Positions 16,904 to 26,220 of a stretch of DNA of 51,068 nt are shown piece after piece. The position numbers were made by a program, and so were the translations under genes. Under the pieces are notes generated by a model. It did no database searches and was not told where the DNA came from. It saw only the letters and a list, made by a program, of their open reading frames with translations. Origin of the DNA: JAQBGV01 sp032128395 (lineage in GTDB: Bacteria; Planctomycetota; UBA8108; UBA1146); assembly GCA_032128395.1 (NCBI GenBank), contig JAQBGV010000009.1:1-51068 (forward strand), written 5' to 3'. The stretch's first letter is position 1, and each line of letters opens with the position of its first letter.

Positions 16904-17222
16904 GGTCCGCTTGCGCCCCAAGGTTTCCTCTCCCCTCCACAAGCCCACGAGCTGAGAATTTGTACGCCGAGAGTAGGCGAAATCAGTTCGCGATGGCCCC
17001 CCGGTTTGTCGTATTCCGAGCCCGAAGGTATTCTTCATTGGGTCTGGTCGAGGTCGGATCCGGTCCCCGACCGGCTTCTCTCCACCTCTTCCCCCCTACA
17101 CAACTCCGGTCCCGCTCGGCCGAGCCTCCGCCACCGTTCCCGGCACTCCCGGTCCCGGTCGACGGCGAGGGACCGGTCACCCCCGGTCCGATATCGGCGC
17201 GATTCCTGAGGGAGAGACGAAG
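16904..17222. other. Divergent intergenic region between RNA methylase and ATPase/TPR genes
   Basis: This 319 bp region has no convincing gene. It contains a candidate promoter toward the ATPase gene (separate entry) and ends with GGGAG eight bases before ATG 17223. No other hairpin, repeat or RNA gene is evident. Confidence 0.6.
17006..17034 (+). promoter_or_regulatory. Candidate sigma70-type promoter of the ATPase/TPR gene
   Basis: TTGTCG (17006-17011) and TATTCT (17029-17034) are separated by exactly 17 bp, each matching four of six consensus bases. The ATG lies 188 bp downstream, implying a long leader. Found by eye only. Confidence 0.33.
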
Positions 17223-20200
17223 ATGCCCATCGAGCTCAGGAGTGACCGCCCGAACGATTCCTCCATGGCAGTTCCGAACCCGACCGCGTCACGCGTCGAC
17301 CGCCGTCACCGTCAGAAAATCGACCGTGCGCTGCGGAGGATGCTGTCCGGGGACCCATCCCCGCAGATCCCACTGGTGCTGTGGGTCTCCGGGCCACCGG
17401 GGAGTGGTCGGGGCACCTTGCTCTCCGAGCTTCGGGAGCAGCTCTCCGAGGACGGAGTCCGCTGGGTGCGCGGGTGCGCCTACCCGGGAACCGGCGAAAT
17501 CCTCGAGCCGATTCTCCGCGGCGTACGCGAGCTGGTCGCCGAGATCCGTGAGAAGTCGACCACCGACCCCGCCTGGGATGCCGTGTGGAAACGGATCTCC
17601 GACGAACGAGCCCCCGCGCTCGCGCGGATCCTTCCCGAGGCGCCATGGGGGCGCGAGGTGCAGCCCTGCCCCGATCTCGAGCCGCGGTTCGAGCGGAGTC
17701 GGCTCCTCGACCACCTCGCCGGACTTGTCCTCGAGTACGCCGAGCAGACGCCGCTCGTCCTCCAGATCGACGGTGCCGAACACCTCGACGGCTTGAGTCG
17801 CGATGCGATCGAAACTCTGGTGCGGGTGATCCGAACCCGTCGCCACGCCCAGATCGCGGGTCTCCCGCTCGCAGCTCCTCCGCCCCTCGCATTGGTGCTC
17901 GTCACCGGTGAACGGGAGACGCCGCCCCTGAGTGGACCTGAGACGGAGTCGCTCCACATCCCGGTGCGAGGACTCGACCGACGCGAATTCGTGAAGCTCG
18001 TCGAGGCAGAATACGGGGCGGAGCAACCGCTCTCCGTGCTCGAGAAGCTCTACCAGCTCACTCGGGGGAACCGCTACGACTTGCAGCGACGCATCGCGTG
18101 GGAGTCGGCGGAGGAGGAGGGCGGTACCCCGGAGGTTCGCGCCAAGCGTCTTCTCGAGTGCGGGCATTTCGATGGCGAGATCAGCCGGCGGATTCGGCAG
18201 AGCCCGGAGGGGGAGCGGAAGCTGCTGCAGACGCTCGCGGTACTCGGCAAGCCGGTCAGCGTGACGATCCTCGAACGAATCTGCGAACTCGGTCGCGACC
18301 AGGTCGCCGCCATGCTCGGTCGTCTCACCCGTGCGGAGTGGATCGTGTGTGATCAGGGGAGAGTGGTCCGACTCGATCACGAACGACTGCGAGCTCCGAT
18401 CAGTGACACTCTGACCGAGGAGCAGCTGCGGCGGATCCACAGCCGCGCGGCGGAGGCCATCTCGGATGAGTACGAGGGTCGGGACAACCGACGCTTCCAG
18501 GAGGTCTACTTCCATCGGGCTCGGGGTCCGCAGGACCTCAGCGCCCTCGAAGCTGCGTTCGCCGGGGCGGAGGAAGCCCTCCGCCTGTACGACTTCGAGG
18601 GCGCGATCGCGATCTACGGAGACCTGCTGAAGATGCTCGGGCCCGCCGAGCCGGAGCAGCTCGAGCGTGGCATCGGGGCGATCGCTGAAGTTCTCGGGGA
18701 GACGATCCAGAGCGACGAGGTGATGCTCGGGGCGCTCGAGCGACTTCTCGAGCGCTCCGGGGATCATCTCACGCCCCCGACCCGCGCGCGCCTCTGGCGG
18801 CTCCTCGGACAGGTCGCGGGGCGGTGGGGGCTCTCCGCCCACGAACTCGACCTGTACCAACGCGCCTACCGGGCCCTCGGCGGCTACGGGCGGACCCAGG
18901 AACGCGTGAAGATCTACGCGGCTCTCGCCCGGGCGTTCCTCAATCGTCGTCGCTTCGACGAGACGCTCCGCTACTGCCGGCAAGGGCTCGATCTCGTCTC
19001 CCTGGAGCGGCTCTCCGCCGACCCCGAGTTCCTCGAACTATGCCAGGTCACGGAGGAGATCCACTTCCACCGAGGGGAGTACACCGAGGCGTTCGAGTTC
19101 GAGGTGCGCTACCTCAAGATTGCGCACCTCTCCGGGACCCCGATGCAGCAGATCGAGTCGCTTCTCCGGCTCGCACACCTCCACGAGCAGCGGGGTGAGC
19201 CAGAAGCAGCCCGCACCCGATTGCTCGAGTCGATCCCGATCGCGCGCGGCAGCGGGTCTCGTCTTCTCGAAGCGCGCACGCAGGAGCGGATCGGGCATCT
19301 GCACACGCGGAACGATGAGTGGCAAGAAGCGTCGGCGGCGTTCCGGCGGGCGTTCGAGGTGCAGTCCGAGATCGGCGACGAGCATCGGACGATTCGGATC
19401 CTCGGATCGCTCGGCCTGGTCGCTCTCGCGCTGGGTGACGCGAACGAAGGAGCGCACGCCTTTCGACTCTACGCGCTCTATCAACAGAATCGCGTTCGCC
19501 CCGAAGCGCCGCCGCCGGTCCCCGGCATCCCCTTCGACTACCGCTCTCGTACCGAGCGCGACGACGAGATCCGTCGCCGGTGGCGCGCGGTCGAGGCCCC
19601 CGGGGCGCCCCCGGAAAAGCGATGCGATGATCTGCTCCAGCTCGGTGACCTCCACCGCGACCGAGGAGAGATGGAGAAGTCGCGCCTTTGCCTGCGCGAC
19701 GGCCTGCGACTCGCCCTGGAGCACGACTTGGAGCCGTCGCGGTTCTACCTGCGCTTCGGTCGGTTGCATCGGCTCTCGGGGAACGTCGGGGGGGCGCTCG
19801 AGTGCCTGCAGAAGGGCCTCGATGCGATGACGACCGAGCCCGCCCGGGAACGGATCGCCGAGACAACGATCCAGGTCGGGTTGCTCCACTCCGACCGCGG
19901 AGACTACCAAAAGGGCCTCTCGTACCTCGGCCGCGGGCTGCGGGCGTACCTCGAACTCGAACACGAGAGCGGGGTCTCCCACTCCCTGGTCGAGGTCTCC
20001 CGGGTCCTTGCGCGTCTCGGCAAGACCGAGGCGGCGGAGGGGCTCGCTCGGGCCGCGATCACGATCTGCTCCAGTCTCGACCTCCCCCGTCTCGAGGGAG
20101 AGGCGTGGCTCGCACTCGGAGCCGCGCGGATCGCGAACGGGCTGGGGATGGACGAGGTCCATGCCGCAGGAGAGATCTTCTCGCGGCTCGGGATCCTCGA

Positions 20201-20603
20201 GGCGCGATGTCGCGGCCTCATCCTAGAGGCGACTCTCCGCCGGCTGACCGGGGACCTGGGGGGGGCGCGCGCTCTCTGCAGCGAAGCGATCGAGATCGCC
20301 CGCGACCTCGGGCTGGAACCGGCGCTCGCCCGTGGCCTCGCGCTGCGCGGGCAGCTCGAAGGGCTGCGCCCGAAGCGATTTCTCACCGCGGTGCGAAACC
20401 TCGAGTCCGCTCTCGAGCACGCCACCCGTCTCGGCGATCGACCCCTCGCCGCCGAGTGCCACCGTGCCCAGGCGGAACTGTATCGCGGTCGCGGCAGTCT
20501 TCCGGTCGCCGTGCAGCATCAGACCGAGGCCGAGGGAATCGAGAAGGAGCTCCGGAGCACCAACCCGTTCCACGACATCAGCGGTGACCCCGTTCGGGGG
20601 TGA
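17223..20603 (+). CDS. Large AAA/STAND-type ATPase with C-terminal TPR array
   Basis: A 1126-residue cytoplasmic protein. Residues about 45-300 form a P-loop ATPase: Walker A GPPGSGRGT and Walker B LVLQIDGAEHL, with a sensor-like strand LALVLVTGERE. A winged-helix-like stretch at about 320-400 follows, and from about 430 to the end there are many degenerate tetratricopeptide-type helix pairs (e.g. LLRLAHLHEQRGEPEAARTR, QVGLLHSDRGDYQKGLSYLG). This architecture is that of STAND regulators (MalT/PknK-like), but no kinase, DNA-binding LuxR helix or other effector is visible at either end. It may act as a scaffold or signal through partner proteins. Start ATG has GGGAG upstream. Confidence 0.78.
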   Translation: MPIELRSDRPNDSSMAVPNPTASRVDRRHRQKIDRALRRMLSGDPSPQIPLVLWVSGPPGSGRGTLLSELREQLSEDGVRWVRGCAYPGTGEILEPILRGVRELVAEIREKSTTDPAWDAVWKRISDERAPALARILPEAPWGREVQPCPDLEPRFERSRLLDHLAGLVLEYAEQTPLVLQIDGAEHLDGLSRDAIETLVRVIRTRRHAQIAGLPLAAPPPLALVLVTGERETPPLSGPETESLHIPVRGLDRREFVKLVEAEYGAEQPLSVLEKLYQLTRGNRYDLQRRIAWESAEEEGGTPEVRAKRLLECGHFDGEISRRIRQSPEGERKLLQTLAVLGKPVSVTILERICELGRDQVAAMLGRLTRAEWIVCDQGRVVRLDHERLRAPISDTLTEEQLRRIHSRAAEAISDEYEGRDNRRFQEVYFHRARGPQDLSALEAAFAGAEEALRLYDFEGAIAIYGDLLKMLGPAEPEQLERGIGAIAEVLGETIQSDEVMLGALERLLERSGDHLTPPTRARLWRLLGQVAGRWGLSAHELDLYQRAYRALGGYGRTQERVKIYAALARAFLNRRRFDETLRYCRQGLDLVSLERLSADPEFLELCQVTEEIHFHRGEYTEAFEFEVRYLKIAHLSGTPMQQIESLLRLAHLHEQRGEPEAARTRLLESIPIARGSGSRLLEARTQERIGHLHTRNDEWQEASAAFRRAFEVQSEIGDEHRTIRILGSLGLVALALGDANEGAHAFRLYALYQQNRVRPEAPPPVPGIPFDYRSRTERDDEIRRRWRAVEAPGAPPEKRCDDLLQLGDLHRDRGEMEKSRLCLRDGLRLALEHDLEPSRFYLRFGRLHRLSGNVGGALECLQKGLDAMTTEPARERIAETTIQVGLLHSDRGDYQKGLSYLGRGLRAYLELEHESGVSHSLVEVSRVLARLGKTEAAEGLARAAITICSSLDLPRLEGEAWLALGAARIANGLGMDEVHAAGEIFSRLGILEARCRGLILEATLRRLTGDLGGARALCSEAIEIARDLGLEPALARGLALRGQLEGLRPKRFLTAVRNLESALEHATRLGDRPLAAECHRAQAELYRGRGSLPVAVQHQTEAEGIEKELRSTNPFHDISGDPVRG

Positions 20604-20692
20604 GTCCACTTCTCGATGCACGGCCAAGCGATCTTGCCTTCGAACCCGCTTCCCACGAAACTCGCCCTCTCGACCACGCAACGGGAGGTCCG

Positions 20693-21391
20693 ATGTCCGA
20701 CTCCGACCGCTTCCTCCTCGACCCCGATGAGCGCCGCGTGATCGGCGTCCTCATCGAGAAGAGTCTCACCACCCCCGCGTACTACCCGCTGACGATCAAC
20801 GCGATGGTCACCGGCTGCAACCAGAAGTCGAACCGCGATCCGGTGGTCGAGTTCGTCGACGACGAGATCGATGAGATCCTCCTTCGCCTCCAACGACGTG
20901 GGCTTGCGAGCGAACACTACGGGGCGGGGGGGCGCACCGTGCGGTGGCGACAGGAGTTCACCAAGGAGCTCGAGCTCGACGGCCAGCAGATGGCGGTGGT
21001 CGCCGAGTTGCTCCTGCGCGGGCCACAGACCCTCGGCGAGCTGCGCACCCGCGCGAGCCGCATGAAGGCGATCCCCGACCTGGGCGTTCTCCAGTCGATC
21101 GTCACGAGGTCGGAGCAGATGACCCCTCCGCGGATGTTGCGGCTCTCCTCGCGAGATCAGAAGCGCGGCGTGCGCTATTCCCACGGGTTCTATCCCGAGG
21201 CGGAGATCGCGGAGATCCGGGCGCTGGAGGGATCGGGATTCTCCGCCGCGCCGCCGCCACGGCAGAGTGTCGCTTTCGCGCCGGCGGCCCCGGCGGTCGA
21301 TGTCGTCGCGGAACTCCGTGAAGAGATCGCCGGGCTCTCGCGTCGCGTCTCCAACCTGGAACAACAACTCGGGATCCACTCGAGCTCGTAA
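20693..21391 (+). CDS. YceH/DUF480-family protein
   Basis: A 232-residue protein with the DUF480 double winged-helix pattern: LDPDERRVIGVLIEKSLTTPAYYPLTINAM near the N-terminus followed by CNQKSNRDPV, then QQMAVVAELLLRGPQTLGELRTRASRM as the second repeat. The C-terminus (about 195-230) is a predicted coiled coil (ELREEIAGLSRRVSNLEQQL). Family function is not established; the wHTH folds suggest nucleic-acid or protein binding. ATG 20693 has GGGAGG upstream and matches the family's start. Confidence 0.9.
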   Translation: MSDSDRFLLDPDERRVIGVLIEKSLTTPAYYPLTINAMVTGCNQKSNRDPVVEFVDDEIDEILLRLQRRGLASEHYGAGGRTVRWRQEFTKELELDGQQMAVVAELLLRGPQTLGELRTRASRMKAIPDLGVLQSIVTRSEQMTPPRMLRLSSRDQKRGVRYSHGFYPEAEIAEIRALEGSGFSAAPPPRQSVAFAPAAPAVDVVAELREEIAGLSRRVSNLEQQLGIHSSS

Positions 21392-21561
21392 CTCACGCGA
21401 GCTGGACCAGCCGGGGCGCGATGAAGGGGGCAGTCCCTCAGCGATCGCCCTCGCCGCCCGGGTGTGCTTCGGGGCAGACCCTCGAGAATTGCGGCTCGCC
21501 TTCGCCCTCGCTCTCGATAGGGTGGGCGCGCTGTTTCCACTGAGGAAGAAGAGGTGCTGCC

Positions 21562-21777
21562 ATGTCCGAAGCGAAGATTTCCATCCGCGACAACGGTCCC
21601 CTGCGCGTGGAGGGGGAATTCACGATCGTCGATGCCGAGGGGCGACCGTTCGGGCTCGGGGACCGAAAGGCGATTTCGCTCTGTCGTTGTGGCAAGTCGG
21701 AGAACAGCCCCTTCTGCGACGGGACGCACGGGAAGACCGGGTTCGAATCGGTTTGCGAGGCCCGCGACCTGGGGTAG
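21562..21777 (+). CDS. CDGSH-type iron-sulfur protein
   Basis: A 71-residue protein with one CDGSH motif: C-R-C in SLCRCGKSENSPFCDGTHGKTGF, giving three Cys and one His as [2Fe-2S] ligands (C-x-C-x2-S-x3-P-x-C-D-G-T-H; here Ser of CDGSH is Thr). It is soluble and lacks a signal peptide. CDGSH proteins carry redox-active, pH-sensitive clusters; the role here is unknown. ATG is preceded by a GAGGAAGAAGAGG purine tract. Confidence 0.93.
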   Translation: MSEAKISIRDNGPLRVEGEFTIVDAEGRPFGLGDRKAISLCRCGKSENSPFCDGTHGKTGFESVCEARDLG

Positions 21778-21884
21778 CCCACCCGACAAGGGGCCATGAT
21801 CCTCGGGGATGACCGCCGGAACCTCGACGCCCCCGGGCGGTCTGGGCAAAATCGAGCCCGCGACCCACCCCGGGAGGGAACCCC

Positions 21885-23693
21885 ATGCGAACCGTGACCC
21901 CCTGTCTCATCCTTTGTCCGCTCGCGCTGCTCCTGTCCGGAGCACTCGACGCCCAGGAGGCGCCGGAAGCCCCATCTCAGATCGTCGAGGCGACCCTCTT
22001 CTCGACCCTCGCCCGAGTCACGCGCGAGGTCGCGGTCCCCGAGGCGAGCGGGGTTCACACCCTGCGGGTCGGCCCACTCCCCGCGTCACTCCTGGAGGCC
22101 GGGGTCCAGGCGGAGGGGGAGGCGCACCACCGCGTGCTCTCAGTCCAGGTGGAGCGGCGCTCCGGCGGAGACCAGGCGACTCCGGCGTTTCGTGAATTGG
22201 AGGCGCGGATCGTCGAACTCCGGGGGGAGCGCGACCGCGTCGATCGTCGCCACGCCGCCGCCGTCGCCCGCCGGGCGCGCTTCGATGGCCTCGAAATCGC
22301 TGCGCCTCCGCGTCGGGATGGAGAGACCGACCCGGTTCCGATCGACACCGAGAGCTGGCAGCGGTTCATCGACCTCGTCGCCGAGGGGATGGTGCGGGCG
22401 GGGAACGAGATGGCCGAACTCTCCCTCGTCCTCGAGACGCGGAACCGAGAGCTTGCACAGCTCGAAGGGGAGCTCCAGATCATCGCGACTCCGGGGCGTC
22501 GCGAGAGTGCGACTGTGATCCTTCAGGTGCAGAACCTCTCCGGGGAGAGCGGCGTAGTGCGCGTGACCTACGAGGTGCCGCTCGCTCTGTGGTACCCGGA
22601 GTACTCGGTCCGGATCGATCCCGCCGCGCGGCGACTCGAGATCTCCTGCTACGGAGTCGTGCATCAGCGCACCGGCGAGGATTGGCCCGAGGTCCAGGTC
22701 CGACTCTCGACTTCGATCCCCGAGCAGGGGGCGGAGATTCCCGAGCTCGCCTCCCTGCGGATCCGGCGAGAGCGATTCGAGGAACTCGTGAGGTGGGAGG
22801 CGGATGCAGAGCACGAGCGAGGTGTTTTCTTCGAGACCGCCATGACAAAACGCCCCGCTGCGAAGGCCGACACAACGCTCACGGACTTGAGCAAAGAAGC
22901 GATAGGGGGCGTGCGGGGCTTCGGGGAAGTGGTGCGACTGAATCAGTTCGAGCGCCCGGACGCACCTCACCGCGGGAAAACGGCATCTCCCTTCTCCGGC
23001 ATCCCCCCCGGCTGCGTCCTCCCCGCCGACAGCTCACGAGGGTTCCTGCGCACGTTCACGAGCGCGCGCCCCGAGTCGGTCCCCACCGACGGCGCGCCGC
23101 ACCGGCTGCTGATCTCGCGGATCGAACTCCCCTTCCTCGAGGAGCGCACCGCGGTGCCCGAGCTCGCCGAGCGGGTCTACCGGCGCCTTCGCGCGACTCT
23201 TCCCGGCGATGACCCCATTCTTGCGGGGATTGCTGCGGTGTTTCTCGACGGCGCGTACCTCGGCCAGAGCCGGCTCCCGACGACCGCCCCAGCCGAACAG
23301 ATCCTCCTCGACCTCGGGGTCGACGAGCGGGTGACGGTCACGCGCAGACAGGAGGATCGCGAAGAGCAGATCGGCGTGTTCTCGAAGGCGCGGCGCTACG
23401 ACACGGTGGTCACGATCGAACTCCGAAACTTGCACTCGGCGGCGCAGACGATCGATCTGCGAGAGCGGATGCCGTTCACCGAGCACGAGAAGATCAAGAT
23501 CGTGCTCGACCGCGGCGACACCCAACCCGCCCCCGACGACTGGAACGAGAATTCGGGACTTCTGGGGTGGACGCTCACGGTCCCTCCGGGCGAGACGCGC
23601 ACGGTCACGCTCCGGTACCACATCGATGCGCCGAGGGGCCTCCAACTCACCCGCACTCGTGCGCCGGAGCGCCTCGAGGAGGAGAACCGATGA
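21885..23693 (+). CDS. DUF4139/MuiA-family exported protein (first of two)
   Basis: A 602-residue protein with a signal peptide (residues 1-23, ending ALDAQ). An N-terminal DUF4140-like segment (IVEATLFSTLARVTREVAVP) and a coiled-coil stretch (about 100-200) precede the DUF4139 beta domain, recognisable by VTYEVPLALWYPEYSVRIDP and the QRTGEDWPEVQVRLST block. The C-terminal half has the TVVTIELRNLHSAAQTIDLRERMP segment and ends with a beta-sandwich-like strand (TRTVTLRYHIDAPRG). The family is named after a mucoidy inhibitor, but its biochemical role is not known. Its stop overlaps the next gene's start (ATGA). Confidence 0.85.
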   Translation: MRTVTPCLILCPLALLLSGALDAQEAPEAPSQIVEATLFSTLARVTREVAVPEASGVHTLRVGPLPASLLEAGVQAEGEAHHRVLSVQVERRSGGDQATPAFRELEARIVELRGERDRVDRRHAAAVARRARFDGLEIAAPPRRDGETDPVPIDTESWQRFIDLVAEGMVRAGNEMAELSLVLETRNRELAQLEGELQIIATPGRRESATVILQVQNLSGESGVVRVTYEVPLALWYPEYSVRIDPAARRLEISCYGVVHQRTGEDWPEVQVRLSTSIPEQGAEIPELASLRIRRERFEELVRWEADAEHERGVFFETAMTKRPAAKADTTLTDLSKEAIGGVRGFGEVVRLNQFERPDAPHRGKTASPFSGIPPGCVLPADSSRGFLRTFTSARPESVPTDGAPHRLLISRIELPFLEERTAVPELAERVYRRLRATLPGDDPILAGIAAVFLDGAYLGQSRLPTTAPAEQILLDLGVDERVTVTRRQEDREEQIGVFSKARRYDTVVTIELRNLHSAAQTIDLRERMPFTEHEKIKIVLDRGDTQPAPDDWNENSGLLGWTLTVPPGETRTVTLRYHIDAPRGLQLTRTRAPERLEEENR

Positions 23694-25327
23694 GAACCAC
23701 GATCGTCACCACTCTCTGCTGTGTCGTCAGCTCGCTCGCGGTCGCACCCGACCTCCGCGCGCAAGGGACGATCTCCGAAGTGACCGTACTCGAGGATCGT
23801 GCCCGGGTGACGCGCCGGGTCACGACGAGCCTGATCGCCGGCATCAATCAGGTCGAGGTCCCTGAGCTTCCGATCTCCCTCGCCACGAGTTCGATCCTCG
23901 CCGAAGTCGATGGAGTCCCCGCGCGGGTGCTCGGCGTGCGCCTCGACCCCATCGTGCACGAGGCGGACATTCGCGCGGACGTACTCCACCTCGAGGACGA
24001 TGTGCGCTCGCTCACCGTGGCGGAGCGCGCCGCAGTGTCGGCCGCCGAGGTCGAGCGCAAGAAGCGCGTCCTGACCGACCGGTTCGGCGACTTCCTGCGG
24101 CAAGCACTCCTCGAGCGCAGCACTCGTGCGGCGGCGGACGAGACCGAGCGGCTCCTCGCGGCCGAGGAGTGGGTCTCCGCTCGGAGCCTCGCGGCGGATG
24201 ATCGAGCCGCGAGTCTCTCGAAGGAGATCGAGGAGTTGCGCCGCCGGAGGAGTGAGGTCGAGGAGAACCTCACGCGGCTACGGTCCGGCTCTCGGCGGCT
24301 CACCCATACCGCGGTGGTCCAAGTCGAGGCGGCCGCGAACGGCGAGGGGACGCTCCGCATCGGCTACGACGTGCCGGATGCGTGGTGGCTCCCGGTCTAC
24401 GAGGCGCGGCTCGACGAGTCGAGCGGCGAAGTCGCCTTTAGCTACGGCGCCGAGATCGTTCAGGGGAGCGGCGAGGACTGGATCGGCGTCGATCTGACCC
24501 TCTCGACTCAACGCTCGAGCCTCGGACTCACTCCCCCGAGCTTGGTACCGCTGCGCGTCTCCGGCCACACCTCCGACGGTCGGAACGCCATGGTCGCCGG
24601 TCGAGCTGCGGGGAGCGCCTCGACCGATTTCGCCGACAGTCTCGCGGAGGATTCCTCTGCGAGCGGCGATGACGATCTCGCTCGCGCGAGGATCGAGGGG
24701 GGCGGGGCGGTCGCCCGATTCCGCATCCCATTTCCCGCCACCATCCCCGCCGATCGTCGCCGCCACCGCGTCCCGATCCTCGAGGAGAAGCTCTCGGCGG
24801 AGCTCGCATTCGAATGTGTTCCGCGGCTCCGGCCGCACACCTTCCGCCGTGGCCGCCTCGTGAACCGCACGGAGGCGCCGTTCCTCCCAGGGAGCGTCCG
24901 AATCTTCCGCGAGGGTGCCTATGTCGGCGAGACCGCGATCTCCTCGGTCCCTCCGGGAGGGAGCTTCCGACTGAGCTTCGGGGTCGAAGGACGCATCGTC
25001 GTTCACCGGACAGAGATCACCGACCGAGAGCGCGAGACCGGTTCCTTCCGCAAGGGGGATCGCCGCACCCTCGGCTGGATCTACTCGATCCGCAGCGCGC
25101 TCCCGGAACGCGCGACTCTGGTCCTCGTCGACCGCATGCCGGTCTCCGAAATCGAGGGGGTGATCGTGGAAGCGACGAAGCGCTGCGCTCCGCGTCCGGA
25201 GACCGATCCGGATGGAATCTGCCGGTGGCAGGTCCCCTTGGTGTCCGGCGAGTCGAGCGAAGTGACCTTCGAATACCAGGTGACGGCACCGCAAGGGATG
25301 GAAATCCCGCTAGGCCTGGTGGACTGA
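23690..25327 (+). CDS. DUF4139/MuiA-family exported protein (second of two)
   Basis: A 545-residue paralogue of the preceding protein, translationally coupled through ATGA. It has a signal peptide (1-25, ending DLRAQG), the same N-terminal strand pattern (ISEVTVLEDRARVTRRV), a long coiled coil (about 100-205) and the DUF4139 core (IGYDVPDAWWLPVYEARLDE, then GSGEDWIGVDLTLST). The C-terminus closes with EVTFEYQVTAPQGMEIP. Pair arrangement suggests that the two make a heteromeric envelope assembly or are sub-functionalised duplicates. Confidence 0.85.
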   Translation: MRTTIVTTLCCVVSSLAVAPDLRAQGTISEVTVLEDRARVTRRVTTSLIAGINQVEVPELPISLATSSILAEVDGVPARVLGVRLDPIVHEADIRADVLHLEDDVRSLTVAERAAVSAAEVERKKRVLTDRFGDFLRQALLERSTRAAADETERLLAAEEWVSARSLAADDRAASLSKEIEELRRRRSEVEENLTRLRSGSRRLTHTAVVQVEAAANGEGTLRIGYDVPDAWWLPVYEARLDESSGEVAFSYGAEIVQGSGEDWIGVDLTLSTQRSSLGLTPPSLVPLRVSGHTSDGRNAMVAGRAAGSASTDFADSLAEDSSASGDDDLARARIEGGGAVARFRIPFPATIPADRRRHRVPILEEKLSAELAFECVPRLRPHTFRRGRLVNRTEAPFLPGSVRIFREGAYVGETAISSVPPGGSFRLSFGVEGRIVVHRTEITDRERETGSFRKGDRRTLGWIYSIRSALPERATLVLVDRMPVSEIEGVIVEATKRCAPRPETDPDGICRWQVPLVSGESSEVTFEYQVTAPQGMEIPLGLVD

Positions 25328-25743
25328 CCGCCCGAGGCCAAGTCAGTGCTGTCCACGCAAGGGGCTCGGACCTCGCAACGCAGCAGACGGTGCCTCATCG
25401 GAGCCCGGAATTTCTGCGGGCGAAGGTCCGGGACAGGCATCACCTTCGGCGAGCCAGTCCCATCACCCGATTACCCGATTCTAGGCTTCGAAGAGGTACC
25501 GAAGGCGCGAGGCGCCGGCCGACCGCAGGCGGGGCATCATCGCCCCGTTGAGGATCGGCCTCCGCCCCGCAACGCAGCAGCGGTGCCAGTCCCGGACGTT
25601 CGCTCGCTGATCCACCCCTATTCGACAAGGCAGTCGTGCGGGACCATTCGGAGTACCGGCGAGCGTCCGGGACAGGCAGCACCTTCGGCGAGCCAGTCCC
25701 ATCATCCGATCTCCCATTCTTCATCTTCGTAGATGAGCCCGGC
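25328..25743. repeat. Intergenic region with two REP-like palindromic units
   Basis: This 416 bp non-coding stretch contains a 45 bp unit at 25426-25470 and again at 25665-25709, differing at only two positions. Each unit holds GGGACAGGC and GCCAGTCCC about 14 nt apart, which can pair as a hairpin with one mismatch. A third partial unit, inverted, lies at about 25583-25603 (ggtgccagtcccggacgttc). A separate 20-21 bp direct repeat (cgcaacgcagcagacggtgc) occurs at 25374-25394 and 25568-25587 with a one-base difference. Such GGGAC...GTCCC elements resemble bacterial REP sequences. No RAYT transposase is in the window. Confidence 0.8.
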
Positions 25744-26163
25744 CTACTCACTGGGGAGTTGTTGCGCTTCTACGTCTGCGTGCCCGACCACGTCATCGCC
25801 GTCGTAGAGGATCTCCAGCGTGTATCGTCCCGGTTCCGGGAAATTCAGCGGGGGAAGGTCGAAGATGCACTCATGGTGTTCGCGCCGGTCCTCGTGGACG
25901 AGGTCGAACGATGGACTCTGGTCGAGCACGGTCTGGTCGGAGAGGCGCTTGAAGCGGAAAGCGACGGAATGCTGCCCCGAGAAGTCGCTGAGGTTCAGGT
26001 AGATCGAGGCGGGTTGGTACGAGCCTGGGAATTCTTGGAGGAATACCCGGTTGAAGGTGCCGGCGATCACGCACTTGCCACTGTCCTCGTCGCGGTAGAT
26101 GTGGTCGCAAAGGATCACGGCCTGAACGTGGGGGAGAATCGTTCCGCTCAACGAGAACTCCAT
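25744..26163 (-). CDS. DUF6941-like small soluble protein
   Basis: A 139-residue protein with a beta-sandwich-like pattern: AVILCDHIYRDEDSGKCVIAGTFNRVF, then an aromatic strand set, ending GRYTLEILYDGDDVVGHADVE. This layout (an early ...D....GK..I.GTF.R... block and a late G-x-Y-x-L-x-I strand) is shared with the uncharacterised DUF6941 group. No signal peptide or catalytic motif is visible. It is probably transcribed with the Nudix gene or alone; no function can be stated. Confidence 0.68.
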   Translation of the reverse strand: MEFSLSGTILPHVQAVILCDHIYRDEDSGKCVIAGTFNRVFLQEFPGSYQPASIYLNLSDFSGQHSVAFRFKRLSDQTVLDQSPSFDLVHEDRREHHECIFDLPPLNFPEPGRYTLEILYDGDDVVGHADVEAQQLPSE

Positions 26164-26220
26164 TTCATGCTCGCGACAATCTGGTAGGGGTGCGCATTCT
26201 TCCCGAGAGCGACGGCGCTG

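Noticed and set aside
16957..16972. tttgtacgccgagag also resembling tttgtatgccgaaag at about 34978
   Set aside because: Two short imperfect matches in 51 kb are within chance.
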